Of a DNA stretch of 64,000 nucleotides, positions 44,399-52,394 are shown piece by piece; position 1 is the stretch's first letter, and each line of letters starts with the position of its first letter. The notes beneath the pieces are model-generated. The model had not been told where the DNA came from and ran no database searches. It saw nothing but the letters and a program-made list of their open reading frames with translations. A program made the position numbers and the translations under genes. Origin of the DNA: Amedibacterium intestinale (GTDB lineage: Bacteria > Bacillota_I > Bacilli_A > Erysipelotrichales > Erysipelotrichaceae); NCBI RefSeq assembly GCF_010537335.1, contig NZ_AP019711.1, forward strand, positions 1,178,001-1,242,000, in the 5' to 3' direction.

Positions 44399-47300
44399 CT
44401 ATCTTTTAAGCTTTTCTTTTTTTCTAAGAACTAAAAATGCTATTAGCCCAGATGCAATCGCAAGAATAATAAGTCCACCTGTATGTTCTTCAACTCCTGT
44501 TTTTACTTTTACAGGTATTTTTTGATTCCTGTATGTTACATGAAGAATATTTCCAATACCTTTTGCTTTTTCATCAAGCACAACCTTTTTAACTTCTTTT
44601 GACAATTGATAGCCTTTTGGTGCCTGTATTTCTTTTAGATAATAAACACCAAATGGAAGGTTTTCAAAACAAATCGTACCATCTTCTTTGTTGGCATTTT
44701 TAATAGAAATTAAATCTGTACAACCTTCATCCTTGTAAATCGCAAATATAAAATCACTTCCTGTAATCGGCTTACCTGTTGTAGAATCTACTTTATGTAC
44801 TACAATATCCGTTAACAACAATTCATCTTTCATTTGTACTTTTTGTATTTCTCCAGTATCTTTTACTTCAAACACTATCTCCTCAGCAAGTGCATAACCT
44901 TTTGGAGCAAGTGTTTCTACTAGTTTATACTTGCCAACAGGAAGTGCCTTAAATACGGTTGGCTTTTCTTTTGATATAAATTCTTCTACCACTTCATCAC
45001 TTTCTAAATCCACGATTTGCAAATGTGCACCGGCAAGTTCTTTTTCTCCTGTTATATCTGTTTTCGAGATTTCTACTTTTGTGGCTTCATTTCCAATATC
45101 GAAGCTAAATGACAGTACATCTTCTTTTTGATTTGTATACTTCGTATCAAACAAATAACGTGTTGTTACACCACTAGTATATCCTGCAGGAGCTTTTGTT
45201 TCCTGAACATAAAACAAAGCATTCAAATCTCCTTCATAACGAATATCTTCATCCTTTGAGGCATTTTCTTCTTTCAATGGATCCATCGCATATTCAGGTG
45301 TCAGATCATTTGGCAAATCAAGAGTAAAAACTGCCTTTCCTGTTTCATCACTCTCTACTGTTTCCAATTTTGTATTTGGATCTGCAATCACCTCTCCATC
45401 ATAATTGTACAGTTTTCTGTTCGTATAAAGACTTATTTGTGCACCTAGTAACCCTTCTTTTGTTTCAGAATCCAGTTTATTTACACAAACTTCTATTTTT
45501 TGTCGTTCATTATCAAAATCCTGCAGCTCACTAAATACAACTTCTGTTTCCTGATTCTGATATTTGAGTTCTACTTCTTTTTTTTCTGTAGATTGTACAT
45601 AGCCATCAGGAGCTTTCTTTTCTACGATGTAGTATTTTCCTAGAGGAAGTAAAGATGTAGTTATAACTCCCTGTTTTCCTGTTACTAACGTTTCAATAAG
45701 TTCATCTTTTCGATATAAGATATCTCCATGGTTATCTGGTGATAAAATATCTTCTGCAGCATAAATTTCAAATTCGGCATCTGCGAGTTTCCTTTTTTCA
45801 TATACAAATTTTGCAGTTCCCTTTTCATCAAAGTAAAGATCTTTAAGAACTTCTCCTTCTTTACTAACTTCAATTCTTCCTTTTACCGATTGATCTGACA
45901 TTTTTACCGTTATAAGCGGTGTTGTTCCATCTGGAAGAGTTTCATGTGCTTCCTCTTTCGAAATTTTAAATTTCACTGGTTCTGTATTGATAACATACCC
46001 ATTTGGAGCTTTGATTTCTTCTAACCGATATTCTCCCGGATGAAGCACATCCCCAGTCATTACGGTTCCATCCTCCGCAGTTTCCCATGTATCTACATAA
46101 TGAGGAAATGGGTTCCATTCCCAATAACCTACATATTTGTTTGTTTTTAAGTCTTTAATTTTAAAAGTTGCACCTGGAATAGCCACTGTATTTCCTGTTT
46201 CTATATCAAGTTTTACAATCTTCAATACAGCTTTAAATTTTTCGTCATTGAACACTCGCCAAACCTGCGGCTCTCTGCTATCTTCTGTAATCGTTACGGT
46301 AAAATCAGGAACGCTGTAGTGATCAGATGGTGTTTTTGTCTCTCTTATAACATATGTTCCAAATGACAATTCATCAGAAAGTGCATATCCTTTCTTATCT
46401 GTGACCATGACTGCTGCATCTTTACCAAATGCATTTTTCGCAACTGGTGCTTTTTCCCAGCTTCCATATTTATCAATCTCTTTCTGTGCTTTGATAGTAA
46501 ATTCTGCACCCTCTAACAAGTCTGCCTCTCCAGATCCATTATCAGAAATTTTAATTATTTCAAACGGCTGAGAGATAACTTTTTCTGATGAAGTAACAGA
46601 TTTTATAATCAATGCCACTTCCTGCCCCTCATAGCTAATATCAATCATATAAGTTTTTGGATCCAATGTATAACCATTACTTGGCTTTACTTCCTTTACA
46701 TTGTATTTTCCTAAATACAACTGATCATTTGTAGAAGCATTTCCTTCGCTGTCTGTTGTAAGTGTTGTGATCAAAGTGTCTTTTTCATGAAGAACACTTC
46801 CATCTGCTGGATCAACAATATTTTCCGCTGCTCTTACTTCATAAACTGCACCTTCCAGTGTTGCTTCTCCCTGTGGGTTTTTTCCAATTACACTATCTTC
46901 TTTAGAAAGCTTAATTTGTCCTTTTACTCTGGTATTTGATAAAACTGCTTCATATTTTTTTCCATCTTCTGTAATGTTATAGACTAGTTTTTCATCAGAA
47001 TGCGTATAGCCATCTGGTGCAGTTTTTTCTACTAAGTAGTAGCTTCCATAACGAAGAAGATTGCTTTTCGCAATACCATTATTGTTGGTTGTAATATCTG
47101 TTACATAAGTATTATCAGACTTATATACAGAGAATGTCGTATTAGCCTTTACTACAGTTTTTCCAGTTTCTTTATCACGTTTTAATACCTGAATATACCC
47201 TTCAATTGGTTTATCACTTCCACTAACTTCAATTCTCTGTTCATTTTCTGACACAGTTACGCTATACTCCTGTGGATTTAAAACATATCCTTCAGGCGCA

Positions 47301-48547
47301 ATAATCTCTTTTACTCTATATTCTCCAAATCTTAAATATCCGGATTCCACATAGCCAGTTGCCGTTGTGACCAGTCGTTCTAATTCCTGTCCTTGTTGAT
47401 TATAAATAGCATAAGTTGCACCACCTACCTGCTCATTGGTTTTGCTGTCAACTTTTCTTAGTTTGATCTTACCTTTTACCCAATTGTTTTTTGCAGTATA
47501 AGTAGCTGTTTCATTCGGATTGATGGTTACAGTTCGAATAGTAGTATCAAGTACTAAATGACTAGGTACAGAAGTTTCCTGTATATACCAAGTACCCTGT
47601 TCTAAATCATTGACAGTTACCGTACCATCACTTCCAGTCGTATAGGTTCCAATTGGAGAGGACATATCCGCATTTTTAGACAGCTTGAATGATGTATTAG
47701 AAACATAATTTCCATCTTCATCCTGTTTCGTAATTTTTAAAGACCCTGTTCGATTTACTTTAATTCTAACAATTGAACCATAGGGATCTTTTCCAGTCAA
47801 ATAAGAAACAGCCTGATTTTGTCCTTGACGAACGACAATTGTATCTTTCGTTTGTTCAGTAGACATACCTCTATCAAAAGTAATCGTCATTGTATCCAAT
47901 GTACCATCAGGAGTGACTTTTAAAGTGTTTCCACTGATACTTGCTTTTCCACCTGTCACACTCTTGATTCGCAAACCACTTAAAACTTTATTCGTATCAT
48001 TGATACTGGCAGTTTCCCCCATATCAATTGTAATTTCCTTATTATAAAAACTAGGTTTATCATAGAAATGATTTACTTTATTCATGACATTGTTGAACCA
48101 GGATTGCATAGAGGATTCATTTGGATACGTGGAATTTCCCATTCTCTGTCCACTTCCTAAATATTTCCACACTAGATTCTGTGTCATCATATAGTCAACT
48201 TTTGTTGGTTTTGATTTACTTCTGTATCCATACCATGTAATAAGTGCCATTTCATTCATCTGTTTATCTGTCAAGCCAATATCACTAGGTTTTATAGGTT
48301 CATTTGGACCTATTGCGGATACTTTATCCGGCTCTATACAGAAGGCCTGTTTTCCATTCAAATAAAGAATAGATCCATCCCCATATTTATCTGAACCAAA
48401 GAAATACCAATCTGACTGATACTCTTCTGTTAAATTATAAGTAGCAGCTTTGACAATCGGAATTCCATTTGTAAAGACTGTTGTCAGTGCCATAAAACCT
48501 GCTAGTACAAGTTTTGGAATTTTATTTAAAGTCTTTTTAAACTTCAT
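44399..48547 (-). CDS. thioester-domain surface adhesin with about ten CnaB/SpaA repeats
   Basis: 1382-residue secreted protein. Signal peptide 1-35 (cleavage after IVKA), then a thioester domain with the Cys and Gln that would form the bond: C70 in AFCIEP and Q123 in MMTQNLVW. Such domains bind host proteins covalently. From about residue 255 onward come roughly ten CnaB/SpaA repeats, each with an opening Lys strand (LKITKQD, IKLRKVD, VEISKTD), an acidic Y.VKE.APxGY motif and a closing strand, so intramolecular isopeptide bonds are likely. The C-terminus has a hydrophobic helix and a basic tail (RKKEKLKR), with VKVKTGVEEHTGG before it in place of LPXTG. GAAGGAGGAAAAATGT precedes the ATG. Cell-wall adhesin or pilin-like tip; no sortase gene is in the window. 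Confidence 0.93.
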   Translation of the reverse strand: MKFKKTLNKIPKLVLAGFMALTTVFTNGIPIVKAATYNLTEEYQSDWYFFGSDKYGDGSILYLNGKQAFCIEPDKVSAIGPNEPIKPSDIGLTDKQMNEMALITWYGYRSKSKPTKVDYMMTQNLVWKYLGSGQRMGNSTYPNESSMQSWFNNVMNKVNHFYDKPSFYNKEITIDMGETASINDTNKVLSGLRIKSVTGGKASISGNTLKVTPDGTLDTMTITFDRGMSTEQTKDTIVVRQGQNQAVSYLTGKDPYGSIVRIKVNRTGSLKITKQDEDGNYVSNTSFKLSKNADMSSPIGTYTTGSDGTVTVNDLEQGTWYIQETSVPSHLVLDTTIRTVTINPNETATYTAKNNWVKGKIKLRKVDSKTNEQVGGATYAIYNQQGQELERLVTTATGYVESGYLRFGEYRVKEIIAPEGYVLNPQEYSVTVSENEQRIEVSGSDKPIEGYIQVLKRDKETGKTVVKANTTFSVYKSDNTYVTDITTNNNGIAKSNLLRYGSYYLVEKTAPDGYTHSDEKLVYNITEDGKKYEAVLSNTRVKGQIKLSKEDSVIGKNPQGEATLEGAVYEVRAAENIVDPADGSVLHEKDTLITTLTTDSEGNASTNDQLYLGKYNVKEVKPSNGYTLDPKTYMIDISYEGQEVALIIKSVTSSEKVISQPFEIIKISDNGSGEADLLEGAEFTIKAQKEIDKYGSWEKAPVAKNAFGKDAAVMVTDKKGYALSDELSFGTYVIRETKTPSDHYSVPDFTVTITEDSREPQVWRVFNDEKFKAVLKIVKLDIETGNTVAIPGATFKIKDLKTNKYVGYWEWNPFPHYVDTWETAEDGTVMTGDVLHPGEYRLEEIKAPNGYVINTEPVKFKISKEEAHETLPDGTTPLITVKMSDQSVKGRIEVSKEGEVLKDLYFDEKGTAKFVYEKRKLADAEFEIYAAEDILSPDNHGDILYRKDELIETLVTGKQGVITTSLLPLGKYYIVEKKAPDGYVQSTEKKEVELKYQNQETEVVFSELQDFDNERQKIEVCVNKLDSETKEGLLGAQISLYTNRKLYNYDGEVIADPNTKLETVESDETGKAVFTLDLPNDLTPEYAMDPLKEENASKDEDIRYEGDLNALFYVQETKAPAGYTSGVTTRYLFDTKYTNQKEDVLSFSFDIGNEATKVEISKTDITGEKELAGAHLQIVDLESDEVVEEFISKEKPTVFKALPVGKYKLVETLAPKGYALAEEIVFEVKDTGEIQKVQMKDELLLTDIVVHKVDSTTGKPITGSDFIFAIYKDEGCTDLISIKNANKEDGTICFENLPFGVYYLKEIQAPKGYQLSKEVKKVVLDEKAKGIGNILHVTYRNQKIPVKVKTGVEEHTGGLIILAIASGLIAFLVLRKKEKLKR

Positions 48548-48712
48548 ACATTTTTCCTCCTTCTTCTATTGTGTAAAAATTATTATTTTTTATCTATACA
48601 CATACTATGAAGTTTCTCATCTTCAACTTTTCCATTAAAAACGCACGATTTCTAACCAAATTATGGCGGTATAATTTTAAAGTAACACATTGTTTATCTT
48701 CCTTTCTATGTA

Positions 48713-48739
48713 AAGAAAAAAACTTGTACGCTACAAGTT
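48713..48739 (-). terminator. terminator of lipoprotein gene
   Basis: On the minus strand AACTTGTA-GCG-TACAAGTT followed by TTTTTTC, 24 bp after the stop at 48763. Confidence 0.85.
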
Positions 48740-48762
48740 CTTTTCTGGTTCCATGCATATAT

Positions 48763-49701
48763 TTAATTCCAATAGTCTATGTGAAAAAAATAAGGGCTCC
48801 ACATTCCACATGAACATTGTTTTGATGAATATCCTCTTGCCGACCACTCTCCATTAGGTCCCCAATAATTACTTGCCCAGGTATCACATTCATACTCATT
48901 CTCAAAAAACACTCCACTATATACAACATCTGAATATCCCGTTACTGTAATTGAATGCTGGTGTGGATTTGAATCTAATCGCGTTTCTTCTCCACCACTA
49001 GATGATTCGCTATTTCCTAAGTAAGGCGATTCTTCTGAAGTACCGCTATCCAATTTTTCATTATTTGAAAAATTATTCTCAGAATTTATAGAATCATTAT
49101 TTGTATAAAAATTTCCAGTCTTGTTTGGATTATTTAGCGATTTCTTTTTTGTCTCTTTTTTCTTTACGATTACGTTAAATACTTTTTCTGACTTATTTCC
49201 ATTTACATCAACAGCAATTACTTTCACATCATATGTTCCAGTTTTCTTTGTATCCATTTTGCCTTTTTCAATATAGTATCCATCTTTCTCTATAACTTTG
49301 TCACTATATTGCAAGACTCCATCTACAGGATCTTCTACAAGTTTGATGTTATCTTTTAACACTAAATTATCTCCTAAAGTAACAGTAATTGAATCTTTTT
49401 TTAATTCAATTACCGGTTTTTTTGTATCTTCAACGATTACCTCTATATCTTTTTGTACTTTTCTTGATCCATCTGTAAATGTAACAGCTAATTTCTGCTT
49501 ACCAATTTTTTTCTCATCAAAACCATCTACCCTGCTTACTTTAACATTCTCATCAGAATCTTTTGTATAGAAAAGCTTTGTCTTATCCAATTTCTCTCCA
49601 TACTCTATTTTCAGATTTTCTACAGGTAATATCATTAACTCTTTATCACACCCTGCAAGCAAAAATACAATACTTAACCTCCACCATAAGTTACCTTTCA
49701 T
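48763..49701 (-). CDS. lipoprotein with DUF5011-type Ig-like domain
   Basis: 312 residues. Short signal with lipobox LAGC (C18), so it is lipid-anchored on the outer face of the membrane. An Ig-like domain of the DUF5011 kind occupies about 90-180 (KKPVIELKKDSITVTLGDN, GTYDVKVIAVDVNGNKS), followed by a Lys-rich hinge, an Asn/Ser/Glu-rich linker (about 190-245), and a C-terminal piece rich in Tyr, Trp and Cys (SSKQCSCGMWSPYFF). The start at 49701 (MKGNLWW) follows AAGGAGCATTGTGAAT; the frame open to 49725 is rejected. It has its own terminator. Role unknown, probably surface display or protein-protein contact beside the adhesin. Confidence 0.85.
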   Translation of the reverse strand: MKGNLWWRLSIVFLLAGCDKELMILPVENLKIEYGEKLDKTKLFYTKDSDENVKVSRVDGFDEKKIGKQKLAVTFTDGSRKVQKDIEVIVEDTKKPVIELKKDSITVTLGDNLVLKDNIKLVEDPVDGVLQYSDKVIEKDGYYIEKGKMDTKKTGTYDVKVIAVDVNGNKSEKVFNVIVKKKETKKKSLNNPNKTGNFYTNNDSINSENNFSNNEKLDSGTSEESPYLGNSESSSGGEETRLDSNPHQHSITVTGYSDVVYSGVFFENEYECDTWASNYWGPNGEWSARGYSSKQCSCGMWSPYFFHIDYWN

Positions 49702-49820
49702 ATTCACAATGCTCCTTATTCTCATCTATGTTAAATCGTATGATCCTATTTATTTACATTACAATTTTACCATGGATAAACGAGCCTTTCTCAAGCATTT
49801 TTCTTGCATTTTTCTTGCAC

Positions 49821-49865
49821 AAAAAAAACAATTCATCTTGTAATCATACAAAAGAAAGATGAATT
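49821..49865 (-). terminator. terminator of ABC/YgbA/YbaN operon
   Basis: On the minus strand AATTCATCTT, a 16-base loop, AAGATGAATT, then GTTTTTTTT, just after the small ORF stop at 49873. Confidence 0.7.
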
Positions 49866-49872
49866 GCTTTCC

Positions 49873-50010
49873 TTAATTTTTAACAGTTGGCACACTTAAA
49901 ACATCCACTATATGTTCTCGTTTTTCAATAAACATAAATAACATTACGAATATTAAAATTGCCATTAGAATAATTATAACTCTTTTTATCTTCATAAACT
50001 TATCTCTCAT
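49873..50010 (-). CDS. 45-residue single-helix membrane peptide
   Basis: Short frame overlapping the end of the YbaN-type gene by 11 bp. It encodes a basic start (MRDKFMKIKR), one strong membrane helix (VIIILMAILIFVMLFMF) and a short polar tail (IEKREHIVDVLSVPTVKN). There is no strong ribosome site of its own; translation would be coupled to the upstream gene. Alternative start at the fifth codon later (MKIKR). Coding status is supported by position before the operon terminator and the clean membrane-helix pattern. Function unknown; it could be a small partner of YbaN or the transporter. Confidence 0.55.
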   Translation of the reverse strand: MRDKFMKIKRVIIILMAILIFVMLFMFIEKREHIVDVLSVPTVKN

Positions 50011-50419
50011 TTTGATTCAACATTTCTTTATGAAAAAACTTTTTTTCATACTTTTCTTCTGTTGAAATTGTTTTAATACGAAACAAAAAATAATAATATT
50101 TAAACACAATCAAAAAGCCAATGAATATACGAACTGCAGGAACAGGCACCACTATCATTGCGATAACAAGCATACAGCTTGCAAATAACAGCAAAGAAAC
50201 CTTTGTTTTTCTTGTCATCGCACGATGTTCTACAAAACTTTCTAAATGTTTTTTATACAAGCTTGTATGTGTAAACCATGTATGAAATCGTTTCGAGCTT
50301 TTCGCAAAACAAAAAGTTGCCAGCAGTAAAAATGGGGTTGTTGGAAGAATGGGCAACAAAACACCGATAGCTCCTAGCCCTGCCGAAAGAAATCCAAGTA
50401 ATAAAAAGAATAGTTTCAT
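50000..50419 (-). CDS. YbaN family (DUF454) membrane protein
   Basis: 139 residues with the DUF454 signature: a first helix LFFLLLGFLSAGLGAIGVLLPILPTTPFLLLATFCFAKSS, then the middle loop FHTWFTHTSLYKKHLESFVEHRAMTRKTK, and two more helices. Family function is unknown, but YbaN genes commonly lie beside genes for heme, respiration or nitrosative-stress proteins. The start overlaps the YgbA-type stop by 4 bp (ATGA) with GGAGAAA upstream; the stop overlaps the 45-residue peptide by 11 bp. It belongs to the operon led by the two ABC half-transporters. Confidence 0.85.
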   Translation of the reverse strand: MKLFFLLLGFLSAGLGAIGVLLPILPTTPFLLLATFCFAKSSKRFHTWFTHTSLYKKHLESFVEHRAMTRKTKVSLLLFASCMLVIAMIVVPVPAVRIFIGFLIVFKYYYFLFRIKTISTEEKYEKKFFHKEMLNQNER

Positions 50420-50742
50420 AAATATTTCTCCTTTTTCTCATAATACAAATGACGAAGCGCTTTTATTGGATGATACAACAGCATGCGTGGACCACTGAAA
50501 CGCATAACAGTTTGTATTTGTGCACGATATTTCTTTTGATAACAATGTACCTTGCAGCTGCTGCAAAAAGTCTTTGTTTCCATAAAAGGACATACTTCTA
50601 TACGTTTACATGCATACTCATATAGTTCTGCACATTCCTTACATAGTTCTTTTTGTGCATGTTTCTTTCTGCAATATAAACAAATCATCAAATACAAGAT
50701 AGCTTTTTCTTCTTTACGTTTTTTATCAACATCTTTCCTCAT
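50416..50742 (-). CDS. nitrous oxide-stimulated promoter family protein (YgbA-like)
   Basis: 108 residues with the YgbA_NO family pattern: MICLYCRKKH, KELCKECAELYEYACKRIEVCPF, TFCSSCKVHCYQKKYR and the closing MRFSGPRMLLYHPIKALRHL. At least nine cysteines arranged as CxxC and CxxxC pairs suggest a metal or Fe-S centre. E. coli YgbA is known as an NO-induced (NsrR-regulated) protein, helping recovery from nitrosative stress. It overlaps the preceding ABC gene stop by one base (TAATG). In this operon it links the transporters to NO or redox stress. Confidence 0.88.
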   Translation of the reverse strand: MRKDVDKKRKEEKAILYLMICLYCRKKHAQKELCKECAELYEYACKRIEVCPFMETKTFCSSCKVHCYQKKYRAQIQTVMRFSGPRMLLYHPIKALRHLYYEKKEKYL

Positions 50743-52394
50743 TAGCTGACCCTTCCATTTTCTATTCGAATCAGCTTATCCGCAATTTTTAAAGTGCTTA
50801 AACGATGAGAAACAAGTATGATTGTTTTTTCTTTCTGTGCTTTTAGATTTTTTAGAATTTCCGCTTCATTTAATGCATCCAGATTGCTGGTTGGCTCATC
50901 CAGTAAAATACAGGATGATGCGTGAAGAAAGGCTCTTGCCAAGGCAATACGCTGACGTTCTCCTCCAGATAAGGATTCTCCAAGTTCGGAAACATTGGTA
51001 TCATACCCCTTTGGCAAAGAACTGATAAATTCATGAATATTCGCTTTCTTGCAGGCAGCGATGATTTCTTCCTCGCTGGCATTTAACTTAGCAATGCGAA
51101 TATTGTTTTTAATTGAATCATGGAATAATACTGTATCCTGCGTCACAAAGCTTTGCATATCTCGTAAATTGCTTGTATTCATATCTTGCAGGTTTCGATT
51201 TCCCACTGAAATCATCCCTTGATTTGGTTCATAAAAACGCATCATAAGTTTTAATAAAGTTGATTTTCCACAACCGCTTTGCCCAAGAATACCTGTAATT
51301 TTTCCTTTTTCAAACACATCAGAAAAATTCCTTACAACTTCTTCATCCTGATATGCAAAGCTCACATTCTGTGCATGAATGGAATCAAATTCAGCTTCTT
51401 CTTTCCCTGTGATATCTTTTGTTGTCTCTTCTTCATCCAATAATGCCAATACACGTCTTGCACTTGCAAGTGTAATCAAAAGATTATTTGATAAATTGCT
51501 TAATGCCAGTACTGGTCCAAAACTAGACAGCATTAAAACAGTAGATAATAAAACCTGTGTAAACGAAACAATATGATTTACATACAGCATATATCCAAAT
51601 ACAAACATCAACATAGAAAATCCCATGATTGCGGTATTATTCAATGCTGTAGTTAAACCTTCATAGCTTTTTAAATTCTTTTGAATATCGTTAATGCTTC
51701 TGCTTTTTTCCTGCATACTTTCCATTCGTTTCTTGCCTATGCCATACTGCAGCACTTCCTGCATACCACGCAATGTTTCTAATACCGAATTGCTTAAATC
51801 CCCAAACTCTTCACGCGATGTTTTTCCATCTTCTTTTCCGATTTTACTAATATACATAGGAATGAAAACTCCTACACAAAGATAAGCAAGAAGTGCTATG
51901 ATCACAAATCCAAAATGCAGATAGAAAAAGATAGAAAGAAGAATAACACTGGTAAATATTGCGATCAATATAGGAGAAATCGTATGAGCATAAAATACTT
52001 CCAATGCTTCAATGTCACTTGTAATCAAAAAGATTAAATTTCCAGAATCTCGTCCATCCAGTTTTGCCGGACATAAACGTCGCAGTTTTGAAAATACTTT
52101 ATCACGTAAAATCGCAAGAAGTTTAAAGGCGATATAATGATTGCATGCCTGTTCTCCATAATGCAGAATCCCTCGCATAATTGCCATGACCAGGATCATA
52201 ACAAAAAACAATGAAACGGGAAATGCAAACCCCTGTGCTACATGTGCAATCGTAATAGAGGCAAAAAAGGGAATAAAGATGGCACACAGAAACCCAAGCA
52301 CTCCTAAAAGAACTGCTAAAGCCATATAGCCTGCCAGTGGTTTTACCAATTTGCTCATTCGAAACATCAATAAAACATTATGCTCTTTCTTCAT
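50742..52394 (-). CDS. CydDC-like ABC transporter, fused membrane and ATPase (second half)
   Basis: 550 residues: six-helix ABC exporter domain (about 20-315) then an ATPase domain with Walker A (GILGQSGCGKST), the LSGGERQRIALARAFLH signature and Walker B (CILLDEPTSNLD). It resembles CydC, one half of the cysteine/glutathione exporter that supports cytochrome bd assembly, but no cyd oxidase genes are near. Forms a heterodimer with the preceding half, whose gene it overlaps by 17 bp. Start at 52394 (MKKEHNV) follows GGAGGTAGTGAAG; the frame to 52460 is not used. Exported substrate may be thiol or heme. Confidence 0.9.
   Translation of the reverse strand: MKKEHNVLLMFRMSKLVKPLAGYMALAVLLGVLGFLCAIFIPFFASITIAHVAQGFAFPVSLFFVMILVMAIMRGILHYGEQACNHYIAFKLLAILRDKVFSKLRRLCPAKLDGRDSGNLIFLITSDIEALEVFYAHTISPILIAIFTSVILLSIFFYLHFGFVIIALLAYLCVGVFIPMYISKIGKEDGKTSREEFGDLSNSVLETLRGMQEVLQYGIGKKRMESMQEKSRSINDIQKNLKSYEGLTTALNNTAIMGFSMLMFVFGYMLYVNHIVSFTQVLLSTVLMLSSFGPVLALSNLSNNLLITLASARRVLALLDEEETTKDITGKEEAEFDSIHAQNVSFAYQDEEVVRNFSDVFEKGKITGILGQSGCGKSTLLKLMMRFYEPNQGMISVGNRNLQDMNTSNLRDMQSFVTQDTVLFHDSIKNNIRIAKLNASEEEIIAACKKANIHEFISSLPKGYDTNVSELGESLSGGERQRIALARAFLHASSCILLDEPTSNLDALNEAEILKNLKAQKEKTIILVSHRLSTLKIADKLIRIENGRVS

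Noticed and set aside
44399-44520. LPXTG sorting signal in the adhesin
   Set aside because: The expected place holds VKVKTGVEEHTGG; no LPXTG or common variant such as NPQTN is present.
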